From the NCBI GenBank assembly GCA_025060325.1, contig JANXBW010000002.1, forward strand, positions 124,001 to 188,000: 64,000 bases of DNA, in the 5' to 3' direction. Shown here piece by piece: positions 9,051 to 16,707 of the stretch (its first letter is position 1; every line of letters starts with the position of its first letter). Origin of the DNA: Thermoguttaceae bacterium. Its GTDB lineage: Bacteria; Planctomycetota; Planctomycetia; Pirellulales; Thermoguttaceae. Both the position numbers and the translations under genes were made by a program. The notes beneath the pieces were generated by a model that saw nothing but the letters and a program-made list of their open reading frames with translations, did not search any database and was not told where the DNA came from.

Positions 9051-9452
9051 GTGGGACTTTCCAAAATTTGGCGAAAACGTTTCGACAGAATGGTGGAACG
9101 GGTGCTTCAGGAGCTGCCCCCTTCTGTGCAAAAACTGTTGGAAGAAGTCCCGTTGCATGTAGAGGACCATCCCTCGCGGAAATTGATGCGGCAAATGGGC
9201 GTCGAGCGGCGCGATGAACTGTGTGGCTTGTTTACTGGCGTGCCAATGACCGAACAAAGTATTTCGACCCCAATTGAGTTGCCTCCGTTTGTCACCATCT
9301 ACCGGGAAGGCATCCTTGCAGCTACGCGGGAGATCCACGGCCGCATTACCCCAAGGACATTACGAGAACAGATTCGTGTCACACTTCTCCATGAACTTGC
9401 CCACTATCATGGTTTAAATGAGGAAGAACTCGAAGAATTGGGCTATGAGTAA
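9051..9452 (+). CDS. Minimal zincin metallopeptidase-like protein (PF06262 type)
   Basis: About 133 residues, ending in 'LLHELAHYHGLNEEELEELGYE'. The HExxHxxG zinc-binding motif followed by an acidic helix is diagnostic of the short 'metallopeptidase family' (DUF1025/Zincin_1). 'PPFVTIYREGIL' before it also fits. Members are small, lack signal peptides, and their substrates are unknown. The GTG at 9051 has an AGGGGAC upstream; an ATG at 9090 is an alternative. It stands alone, 145 bases before the lipoate-ligase-like gene on the same strand. Confidence 0.85.
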   Translation: MGLSKIWRKRFDRMVERVLQELPPSVQKLLEEVPLHVEDHPSRKLMRQMGVERRDELCGLFTGVPMTEQSISTPIELPPFVTIYREGILAATREIHGRITPRTLREQIRVTLLHELAHYHGLNEEELEELGYE

Positions 9453-9597
9453 GTAGCTTGGTGCTAAGCCGGTTCCGCCACCTTGGCTCGTTAACTTGTC
9501 TGGCAACTGCTGCGGTAGCAAGTTTTGTATCAAGGGCAAGCATGTGATTAGTCTGGCCAACCCTCGTTGGCGCTGAGAACTGATTAGCATTATAGCC

Positions 9598-10317
9598 GTG
9601 CTGTTGCTTGAATTACCTCCACAACCGGCGCCGGTTGAGCTTGCCATCGAGGAGTGCCTTCTGGAGGATCTCGAAAGCCTCGGCCGCGGTGAAGAAATCC
9701 TCCGCCTTTGGGAAGTAAGCCAGTTTGCCGTCATCGTCGGAGCATCCAGCCGGATAACCGACGAGGTAGATATTGAGGCTTGCCATAGCCTTCGGATCCC
9801 CGTGCTCCGGCGTATTAGCGGCGGTTGCTCGGTGACGGTCGGGCCCGGCTGTCTCATGTACAGTTTACTCTTGTCGCTTGAGAAACGCCCGTGCCTATCA
9901 GTTCCTCAGCAGGCTCACCAATGGGTGTTACGGCGACTTGCAACGGCGCTTGAGAGCTTGCTAGGAAAGGTAGAAGTGTGCGGGCTTAGTGATCTGGGAT
10001 ATGAGGGACGCAAGTTTTCCGGGAATAGTCTGCGGCGGAAGCGTCGCTATTTCCTCTACCACGGAACGCTCCTTTATCGGTTTCCGCTTGAGCTCATCAG
10101 CTGGACCCTGCGGATGCCACCGCGCCAGCCGGAATGGCGGGCCGGTCGCGATCACGCCGAGTTTTTGACAAATATTCCCCTGAGCCGGAAACAACTGCAC
10201 GAAACCTTGGTGCAAGCTTTCAAGGCTGAGGCAGCTTGGGAGCGTGTTCCTTGGGATGCCATTATCAACCTAGCCCAGGAAAAGTACTCTTCTCCGGGAT
10301 GGAATCTGCGGTATTAA
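9598..10317 (+). CDS. Lipoate--protein ligase family protein (BPL/LplA/LipB fold)
   Basis: 239 residues. Landmarks are 'RRISGGCSVTVGPGCLMYSL' (the RR-GGG-type lipoyl-AMP-binding loop), 'GYEGRKFSGNSLRRKRRYFLYHGTLLY' with the catalytic-type Lys, and a C-terminal 'EKYSSPGWN'. The family attaches lipoate, octanoate or a related acyl group to a lysine of a carrier domain such as the E2 subunit or glycine-cleavage H protein, neither of which is in the window. The third Gly of the usual GGG is Cys here. The start is a GTG without a clear ribosome-binding site, and an in-frame stop 22 bases upstream limits alternatives. Confidence 0.88.
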   Translation: MLLLELPPQPAPVELAIEECLLEDLESLGRGEEILRLWEVSQFAVIVGASSRITDEVDIEACHSLRIPVLRRISGGCSVTVGPGCLMYSLLLSLEKRPCLSVPQQAHQWVLRRLATALESLLGKVEVCGLSDLGYEGRKFSGNSLRRKRRYFLYHGTLLYRFPLELISWTLRMPPRQPEWRAGRDHAEFLTNIPLSRKQLHETLVQAFKAEAAWERVPWDAIINLAQEKYSSPGWNLRY

Positions 10318-10553
10318 GGCAGGACGCCGTTCCCGGGTTTTGCCCTCGGGTGGGATTGCCGACCGATTATTCCCTTTCGCGGATCCAAACCTCCATTCTG
10401 TTACTCGCCAGCAAGTCATCGGTCTAAACCACCACCAAACCGCTTTTGGCCTAGGGAAATGTTGGCCCCTCCTCGTAAGATCGGCGCGATATCCCAACCC
10501 AGCCGCTCAACCGGATAAGTTTTCTTCAAGGCGGGTTTAATGGAGGAATTGCT

Positions 10554-11609
10554 GTGGGGATCGCCTGGTTAAGCGCTCTAAGCCAATTGGTGTCAGCAAC
10601 CTTCCTCGGGGTATGGCTCTTGGCCAGTCCAGCAACAAGCGCAAGCCCAGCCGAATCCCTGCTTTTGTTTCTCGCAGTTTCCTTACAAACCGCACCCTGG
10701 AGACTCGTTCGGGCTTTTCTCCTGGTTTTGGGGGCCAAACCTGAGCGCAGGATAGGCTCCGTCCTGCCAGGGCCCGACGCACTCGCTTCCCGGAGCCCGC
10801 AAACAGCGCCCTGGGTGGGCCCTCCAAAAAGGCGACCGGAAAAGATAGAAAACTTGGGGAGTTTGGCTAGCTCAGGTCGAACTAACTGGTTTGGCAATCT
10901 CCTTTGGGAAATTTCGAAATGGTTTCCCTCCGCTTTCATTCTCGCTGCAGGGGCCTTCGTCTTTGGGAAAACCCACGATTGGCCGGCGTTGGCGGTCGCG
11001 ATAAGTGCTTTGGCAACGCTGGAGGTTACCACTTTCGCACTTCAGCCTACTTTCAAAGGAACCGTGGGGCAGGGTGCGAGGCATAATCTCGGAGGCGACC
11101 TACCAGTCCCAAACACAAACACCAAAGTGCTTCGTCAAGCGGGCGACCCTGCTAATCGTTCGATGAGCCGCCCGGGCCGCAAAAGATCCTCCCTGGGAGC
11201 TCCCACAGGCCACCTGAGATCGAAAAAAGCGAGCTTACTCGCAGAGGCAAATTCTGCCTCCAAGCAAGGGAGCTCCCCACCCGTCGCAATGGAGCCGCGA
11301 GGAAACGTCACCCAAAAAATTACGCGAGAACGGCTGGCTGACGGTCGGGAGAGCGTGTCGGCCCAGCTCGTGCTTCGGTTTCCTCCGGGGTGCCGACAGG
11401 CTACCGGACATATTCCGTTTTGCCCACCGTTTACCGCGACTCCAAGGGTCGAAGTAATCGATCCGTGCGGCGCCCACGCAAAAGTAAGGCTCGTCAAAGT
11501 GTTGCCACATGGGGTCGCCGTCGAACTGCGGCGGGATCTCCCGGCTGACAAGGAAGAGTGGGCAACTGTGGCAGTTCGCGCGGAAGGAACGAGCTTTCAT
11601 CCGTCCTGA
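10554..11609 (+). CDS. Membrane protein of unknown function with conserved C-terminal 'CPPF' domain
   Basis: 351 residues from a GTG with a strong TGGAGG about 7 bases upstream. Hydrophobic segments lie at roughly 4-28, 32-58 and 124-163. A polar, basic, probably disordered stretch (about 165-255) follows. The last 95 residues form a compact beta-rich domain with 'RFPPGCRQATGHIPFCPPF' and 'VKVLPHGVAVELRRD'. I recall a similar domain in other planctomycete proteins ('VHVAFCPPF...YGAR'), with no assigned function. It stands alone between the lipoate-ligase-like gene and a convergent methyltransferase. I do not assign a function. Confidence 0.75.
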   Translation: MGIAWLSALSQLVSATFLGVWLLASPATSASPAESLLLFLAVSLQTAPWRLVRAFLLVLGAKPERRIGSVLPGPDALASRSPQTAPWVGPPKRRPEKIENLGSLASSGRTNWFGNLLWEISKWFPSAFILAAGAFVFGKTHDWPALAVAISALATLEVTTFALQPTFKGTVGQGARHNLGGDLPVPNTNTKVLRQAGDPANRSMSRPGRKRSSLGAPTGHLRSKKASLLAEANSASKQGSSPPVAMEPRGNVTQKITRERLADGRESVSAQLVLRFPPGCRQATGHIPFCPPFTATPRVEVIDPCGAHAKVRLVKVLPHGVAVELRRDLPADKEEWATVAVRAEGTSFHPS

Positions 11610-12085
11610 CTATCCAAAATCGACGGGCTAACCGAGCCCGAGAGCTCCTGCTCCTGCGAACACGAGCCTTCAGACTTTAGAAATGCCAGCAACCCAACTC
11701 GTTTCAATTGGCAATGAAATCTTTTGAAATCTTTTGATCTATCTAGGCGGCCCCTGGGCACTTCGGCTTAAGAAACGAGCTTTGTGGGCGGTGAGCGAGT
11801 GAGTAATTGTGGAACCGGCAGAAAAAGCAACTGGGCGAAGTGAGTTAACGGTTAATCCCGCAAACAGAGGGGAGCCGGCAGCAATCAGCCGGCTGGAGCA
11901 GATTTGCCAGCGGACAAACAAGTCCAGGTCCGCTTTCTTAGTGGGAAGTGGTTGGCCGGCGTATTCCTCAAAGTATTGGCTTTAACTCGGCTCGGGCGGT
12001 TCGTTCCTTGCCCCGGGCGTTCACAGTGGCCCCAGATAGGTTAGATCTGGATTGCCGGATTACCTTGGGTCCGACGAAAAAGTAG
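11610..12085. other. Gene-free region between convergent genes
   Basis: No supported gene. It contains the hairpin at 11624-11640 and a short tandem duplication of GAAATCTTTT at 11715-11734. Everything else looks like plain spacer. Confidence 0.6.
11624..11640 (+). terminator. Possible terminator hairpin
   Basis: CGGGCT and AGCCCG form a 6-bp stem with a 5-base loop, 15 bases after the stop of the preceding membrane-protein gene. No T-run follows, so this is a weak call. Confidence 0.35.
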
Positions 12086-13123
12086 TTAAGCCGCCAACTT
12101 TTCCGGAGTTGCGCTCGGTTTCTCATCACACCCCACGGGTCTTATCCCCTCCATCGAGCGGGGGTAGGCAGCCCGCTCGGCAGGTTCCAAAAACAGGGTG
12201 AAAGCCTGCCGGGCACGGAACAAGTTACGCTGTAGTAAGAGATGGCTCAGCGAGAATTCGCGAACAATGTGGCGGCTTCGGTGCCAGGGAACATCATCTG
12301 AACGCAACACCACGTATCGGGACTCGTAACCGGCCGCAAGAAGCTCCTCCAGGAATTGCAGGCCGCCTTCCGGTCCCAGAAAAGCCGGGTGAACCTCAAC
12401 TACCAAGGCGGGGCGGTCCTCTGCGATAGTCCGCTTTGCCCCTTGCAGAATGTGGCCCTCGTACCCTTCGGTGTCCATCCGCATAAGCGAAATAGGTCGG
12501 CCCCAAAGTTGACGAATCCGGTCCACGGTTATGGTGGCAACGGTTATTGCTCGGCCGGGAGGCCGCAAACCGCTTTGAACCAGCGAGTGCCAATTGGAAG
12601 CGTGCGAAACCTCAAGCTGGGCCGTGCCCTCCGTGGCCGCCACAGCGGCCTGGGCCACCCAAACGTTGTCAACACGATTAAGCCGCAGGTTCTGGCATAG
12701 CAACCGGAAGTTTCCGGGGTGGGGTTCCACCGCAAGAACTGCTCCCCTCTCTCCCACCAGTTGCGACAGAAGCAGGGCGTAGTAGCCGATATTGGCGCCA
12801 ATATCCAGCACACAATCGCCCGGTCGGACAAAACTTTTTATCAACTGGGTGGCAAGCGGCTCGTGAACGCCAAACAGCCTCAATTCTTGAGCAATTCCCC
12901 GGTCCGTTGCGTCGACAAGCATTCGGAAACCATTGACGTTATCGATCAACCGATATGAGGCCCCTCGCGGACGAGCTGTACGAAGCGGATGCCGGACTTT
13001 AAAGTAAAGGGCTTCCCAGACACCCGGCAGTCCCTTTTGGGAAAGAAGTCCCAGCACCCTAGGAATCCGACCGTACACGATCATATACAGCCGCCACCAA
13101 AGCCACCGACTCCAGCCCAGCAT
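12086..13123 (-). CDS. FkbM family SAM-dependent methyltransferase
   Basis: About 345 residues. The SAM-binding motif I is 'VLDIGANIGYYALLLSQ', followed by 'VLAVEPHPGNFRLLCQNLRLN', a textbook FkbM arrangement, and 'LMRMDTEGYEGHILQGA' further on. FkbM-type enzymes O-methylate sugars or polyketides. With no glycan cluster around it, the acceptor is unknown. The N-terminal part ('WSRWLWWRLYMIVYGRIPRVLG') is hydrophobic and may sit on the membrane. The frame extends to a TTG at 13183, but the ATG at 13123 has GGGAG at 7 bases, which decides the start. Confidence 0.88.
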   Translation of the reverse strand: MLGWSRWLWWRLYMIVYGRIPRVLGLLSQKGLPGVWEALYFKVRHPLRTARPRGASYRLIDNVNGFRMLVDATDRGIAQELRLFGVHEPLATQLIKSFVRPGDCVLDIGANIGYYALLLSQLVGERGAVLAVEPHPGNFRLLCQNLRLNRVDNVWVAQAAVAATEGTAQLEVSHASNWHSLVQSGLRPPGRAITVATITVDRIRQLWGRPISLMRMDTEGYEGHILQGAKRTIAEDRPALVVEVHPAFLGPEGGLQFLEELLAAGYESRYVVLRSDDVPWHRSRHIVREFSLSHLLLQRNLFRARQAFTLFLEPAERAAYPRSMEGIRPVGCDEKPSATPEKLAA

Positions 13124-13290
13124 CGGAGTCTCCCAAATGAGCAGCAAAGACCTTTTTCGCGGGTTGTCCCGGTTTATTTCCAACAGGGGATTAGCTTGTG
13201 GTCACCGCCGGATAATTGGCGACTCACCGCACCGGCAAACACATTTTCGATATTACGAGCAGCAATTGCGAAAACACGGAGTGACTCGAA

Positions 13291-13461
13291 ATGAGAACGA
13301 CCCAAGATTACTCTGACTGCAACCGGCGGAAGCTATTTCCGACAAGCCCGCCGCCTGGCGCCCGAAAGGGCCCGAACGGCTTCGCCTTTCCGGCGAAAGC
13401 GGATTATGGCGAGCACTTCCCCGGGCAAACAATGCGAAAATATCCCCGCGCCAACGTGTAG
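13291..13461 (+). CDS. Possible 56-aa small protein upstream of the SagB-like gene
   Basis: An ATG with CGGAG nearby opens a 56-codon frame ending 88 bases before the SagB-like gene, on the same strand. The product is basic, rich in Pro, Arg, Lys and Gly, with one Cys and no leader/core pattern typical of thiazole/oxazole peptides. It may be chance. The position in front of a SagB-type oxidoreductase is the only reason to record it. Confidence 0.2.
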   Translation: MRTTQDYSDCNRRKLFPTSPPPGARKGPNGFAFPAKADYGEHFPGQTMRKYPRANV

Positions 13462-13549
13462 CGTGGGCGGCCAGGAGAAATGCGGTAGTCGGCGGCGTCT
13501 GAGCCTAGCGGTTTGAGCGAACTCACAGAAGGAAGTAAGGAAAGGAGTC

Positions 13550-14326
13550 ATGATTGGCAAACAAGATGAAGCTGCCCTTTTTGCCCAGTATCGCTATTTT
13601 CTGAAGGATTCCATTCGCCAGGAAATTGACTTTTCCCGAACGCCGCAAGCAAGGGCCTACCCGCCACCGCCCCCAGAAAAGCCGGTTTCACCGGGTGCTA
13701 AGCTTGTGGATCTTCCCCCGCCCGGCGCTTGGCAAGGGATCCGGCCTATAGACGTAGAGTCTGCCATCCGCCGCAGACAAAGCCGGCGTTCCTATAGCCG
13801 GCAACCGCTCAGTCTCGATGAGCTTTCCTTTTTGCTTTGGGCCACCCAAGGAGTGCGGGCGAGGATTGACGCGGTAACCACCTTGCGCACCGTTCCCTCC
13901 GCAGGAGCACGGCATGCCCTTGAAACATACTTGGTTGTATTCCGAGTAGCGGGTTTGGAAGGAGGTGTTTACCGCTACCTTCCGATCGAGCATCAATTGG
14001 TATTTGAATTTCATGAACCGGATCTTCGCCGCCGAGTGATAGAAGCGACTCTTGGCCAGCGCTTCGTGGCGGAGGCCGCGGTGGTATTCGTCTGGACAAC
14101 AATCCCTTACCGCATGGAGTGGCGGTATCACCTGGCGGCCCATAAGGCCATTGCTTTGGACGCAGGACACGTGTGCCAAAACTTGTACCTAGCCTGCGAG
14201 GCAATCGACGCCGGCACATGCGCCGTGGCCGCCTACCACCAGCAAAAGATGGACGAGCTTATTCGAGTCGATGGCCAGGATGAATTCGTCATCTATCTTG
14301 CCCCAGTCGGAAAGCGGGCCGAATGA
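13550..14326 (+). CDS. SagB-type flavin oxidoreductase (nitroreductase fold)
   Basis: 258 residues. An N-terminal arm of about 65 residues precedes the nitroreductase fold. 'AIRRRQSRRSYSRQPLSLDELSFLLWATQGV' is the FMN-binding opening of SagB/ThcOx-like proteins, and 'TVPSAGARHALETYLVV' and 'LDAGHVCQNLYLACEAI' complete the pattern. Classical SagB enzymes oxidise azolines to azoles in peptide toxins together with a YcaO cyclodehydratase. There is no YcaO, C-protein or clear precursor here. Stand-alone SagB-like proteins are common and mostly uncharacterised, so the reaction is open. AAGG and AAGGAG lie just upstream of the ATG. Confidence 0.88.
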   Translation: MIGKQDEAALFAQYRYFLKDSIRQEIDFSRTPQARAYPPPPPEKPVSPGAKLVDLPPPGAWQGIRPIDVESAIRRRQSRRSYSRQPLSLDELSFLLWATQGVRARIDAVTTLRTVPSAGARHALETYLVVFRVAGLEGGVYRYLPIEHQLVFEFHEPDLRRRVIEATLGQRFVAEAAVVFVWTTIPYRMEWRYHLAAHKAIALDAGHVCQNLYLACEAIDAGTCAVAAYHQQKMDELIRVDGQDEFVIYLAPVGKRAE

Positions 14327-14341
14327 ATCCCTCCTAACATC

Positions 14342-14367
14342 CCGATCGGCCTCCTTCTCCCGGTCGG
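14342..14367 (+). terminator. Possible terminator hairpin after the SagB-like gene
   Basis: CCGATCGG and CCGGTCGG can form an 8-bp RNA stem (one G-U pair) around a 10-base loop, 15 bases after the stop codon and before a convergent gene. No clear T-run. Confidence 0.35.
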
Positions 14368-14589
14368 CGACCTAGTGTGCCCAAGGCTGTCTAAGCTGCT
14401 GAAAAAATTGTCGACATCCCTCGGAGGCCAGCGGCGGGGGCTAACTTCCCCCTTCGTCCGCTTCACCATATTCCAGAAGTGCAGGCCAGGATAGCTCGTT
14501 CCCTAATTGCTTCGCGCCTGGTGGAAGCCCGATAGCACTTAGCCTTTCACGGAGGAATGAGCGTTTGTGGGCGCGCTGACAGCCGGGGC

Positions 14590-15774
14590 TTACAGTAACT
14601 TAACATCAACGCGGTCATTAGCTCCGGCAGGATGCAGAAGCTCGCGGGAAATCCCTTCTGTCGGGGGCAGATCAGAAATATCGAGAAGAAAAATGTGATT
14701 TCCGCCGGTTCGTTCGTCGCCAGCCGTCAACATGATCCACTTGCGATCAAGGACAAGTTGCGGATGAAAATGAGCTTTTTGCCCTGCTCCGAAAGTTGGC
14801 CAATCGCCTGTCAAGTCGATCCACTCGCCCGAGCCATCTTCATTCAAGCGCCGAAGGTAGTAGATTCGGTGGTGGTCGAACCGTTCCGGGCTTGTCGAGC
14901 TTTCGAAAAACCAAAGTTTGCCCTCAGGATCCCGCCCCGTATGGACGTAATGCATTTCCCGAGCCAGAGGAAACTCAAACCGCGCGCGGGTAAACGGATC
15001 ATAAAGGCCGGCCGCATGAATATCCGGAACTTCATACGTGATTCCCTGGGTTGTGACATGGCAGTGGATTGGATGTCCGCGGGCACCAGGATCATTGTCC
15101 CTTAGCAAGCAGATGCTACCGGTCCTGCGGTCAACAAGAAGCATCCCCGGATGGTCCGCCGGATGCGTCACTATGAGATGATCTTCATCATAAGCGGTGA
15201 CGTGAAAGATCGCACTGTCAACCGTACAGATGCGCTCGACCTTGCCAGTTTCGAAGTCGTAACTCTCCAAAGCCGCCCTATGACACGGCTTGCCCCACAT
15301 TGATCCCTCCGGGACATGGATATAAACGAAGAACCGACCGCTTGGTGTGCAGCAATTCTGGCCATAAGCTTCGCGGCCGGGCGGCAGAGAAAAGAGGTGC
15401 CGATCTTCGAGCGTAAAGACATTGACGGCCCGCACTTCAGGACCATCGAAGTAGATCGCTTCGTCACGCACCACGTTGAGAACGCTTCGGTGATCAAGGA
15501 CCCCTCGCCCGGCGTCAGTGCACCATGGGCGCCATTGTGTATCTGGCCAGGTTGCATGCGTAAGTTGACAATTTTCCCCGGTCGCCAGCTCAAGCCGCCA
15601 TAGCTGAACTTCGCCCTGAGCGGCCCGATGGTAGACCAGCAAGCGTTCGTCGCGGGTGATGCTAGGAATATAAAAGTAAAGTGGGTAGGTAAATCCTTCC
15701 CCCTCAGTAAGTTGGAGAGCCAAACGCCCGGTTTTCGGTAGGACAAGTTCGCGATAGCCCTTCCATAGCTTCAT
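14590..15774 (-). CDS. Oligogalacturonate lyase-like beta-propeller (PL22 type)
   Basis: 394 residues with no signal peptide, so cytoplasmic. Repeated blade-like stretches (for example 'DERLLVYHRAAQGEVQLWRLEL', 'GRFFVYIHV', 'GMLLVDRRTG', 'KWIMLTAGD') suggest a seven-bladed propeller. The pattern Q332-x2-H335-x-H337 in 'GQKAHFHPQL' matches the Gln/His/His part of the Mn2+ site reported for PL22 oligogalacturonate lyases. A His near 275-278 could supply the remaining ligand. PL22 enzymes cleave short unsaturated galacturonides by beta-elimination. Planctomycete homologues are often far from characterised ones, so the substrate is inferred. AAGGAG precedes the ATG. No other pectin gene is nearby. 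Confidence 0.78.
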   Translation of the reverse strand: MKLWKGYRELVLPKTGRLALQLTEGEGFTYPLYFYIPSITRDERLLVYHRAAQGEVQLWRLELATGENCQLTHATWPDTQWRPWCTDAGRGVLDHRSVLNVVRDEAIYFDGPEVRAVNVFTLEDRHLFSLPPGREAYGQNCCTPSGRFFVYIHVPEGSMWGKPCHRAALESYDFETGKVERICTVDSAIFHVTAYDEDHLIVTHPADHPGMLLVDRRTGSICLLRDNDPGARGHPIHCHVTTQGITYEVPDIHAAGLYDPFTRARFEFPLAREMHYVHTGRDPEGKLWFFESSTSPERFDHHRIYYLRRLNEDGSGEWIDLTGDWPTFGAGQKAHFHPQLVLDRKWIMLTAGDERTGGNHIFLLDISDLPPTEGISRELLHPAGANDRVDVKLL

Positions 15775-15861
15775 AACTTTCTCTCCTTTCGGAGCCAGAT
15801 CGGGGTGGAATGCCGGGCGTTTTACCTAGCTTGTCAACCCTCGAGGGTTTTCTCCCTGGGT

Positions 15862-16308
15862 TTACTGACTTCCTTTCTCGCGCTTAACGGTAAGCGGTTC
15901 CAAGACTTCAGGGGGTAAGAGGCGGCGAATTTGTTCTCGCACTCGCCAAGCAAGCTTGACCGCCAGCGTCGCTTCCTCCAAGCTTATTGGTTCATAGCTC
16001 CCTGGATAACGAGTCATCGTGGCATAATCGGTGAGTGCTCCCTGCTCCTCCACGCTCATGTGTGGACGATCGGCCACGGGCAACAGCCGGACAAGCCTTT
16101 CAATATCGTGGATACGAGGAAACTTGATTCCCCGAAAAATAAGCAAAGCCTTAAGGTACTTCTCCACAGCCTGTTGACAGTGAAAACAAATCGTATCGGT
16201 GGGCGCATCCTCCCCTAGGGTAAGTACATGGGTGGCGGTCTTCAAATCATTCTCCGCCTTCTGAACCCATTCCCTGGCCACCCGAATTGCCTTTTCCCGG
16301 TCGTGCAT
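15862..16308 (-). CDS. HEPN domain protein (partner of MNT nucleotidyltransferase)
   Basis: 148 residues, mostly helical. 'AREWVQKAENDLKTA' at the start, 'TICFHCQQAVEKYLKALLIFRG' in the middle and 'YATMTRYPG' later are typical of HEPN (PF05168). The upstream gene overlaps it by 62 bases, so translation is probably coupled. HEPN/MNT pairs act as toxin-antitoxin modules in several prokaryotes, where MNT adenylylates and blocks the HEPN ribonuclease. I do not see a clear R-x4-6-H catalytic motif: the nearest Arg-His pair ('RGIKFPRIH') has seven residues between. This copy may therefore be a non-nuclease or divergent HEPN. A GTG at 16281 is an alternative start that would shorten the overlap. Confidence 0.88.
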   Translation of the reverse strand: MHDREKAIRVAREWVQKAENDLKTATHVLTLGEDAPTDTICFHCQQAVEKYLKALLIFRGIKFPRIHDIERLVRLLPVADRPHMSVEEQGALTDYATMTRYPGSYEPISLEEATLAVKLAWRVREQIRRLLPPEVLEPLTVKREKGSQ

Positions 16309-16648
16309 AAAGGACCTTGCCTTCTTGAGCTGCGGGATACTCGAGGGTGCCTACAACATGCCTACGCCATGCGAACTCATCTGGGGAAACGACGTAAATG
16401 TCCTTAGCCACTGGCAAATCGGCAAGAAGCTGGCGCATGGCCAGCCGGACCTCTCGCGCCGAGCCGCAATAATCCATTACTACGAGCAGGTCAAAGTCAC
16501 TTTCCGGGTCAGCATCGCCCCTGGCCCGGGAACCAAAGAGAATCACTTGCTCCGGATCAAACTGGCGAACAATCCGGGACACCATCTCGGCGATGCATTC
16601 CTCAGCCGACATCTCTTGTCGACAATTTCCCCGGTCAATTTCATCCAT
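16247..16648 (-). CDS. MNT-type minimal nucleotidyltransferase
   Basis: 133 residues. 'VILFGSRARGDADPESDFDLLVV' carries the GSxARG and DxD-type motif of the Pol-beta nucleotidyltransferase fold (S/R pair and two Asp). The family's small MNT members are about this size. It lies directly upstream of the HEPN gene and overlaps it by 62 bases. In characterised pairs MNT is the antitoxin that AMPylates HEPN. The last 25 residues, coded by the overlap, are Gly-rich and look unconstrained. An internal ATG 12 codons downstream is an alternative start. Confidence 0.9.
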   Translation of the reverse strand: MDEIDRGNCRQEMSAEECIAEMVSRIVRQFDPEQVILFGSRARGDADPESDFDLLVVMDYCGSAREVRLAMRQLLADLPVAKDIYVVSPDEFAWRRHVVGTLEYPAAQEGKVLYARPGKGNSGGQGMGSEGGE

Positions 16649-16707
16649 GGAATTAGCGTCTGAAGTTGTGACTCCACCCTCTCAGCAGGAGTGGCCAGCT
16701 CTAGCGC

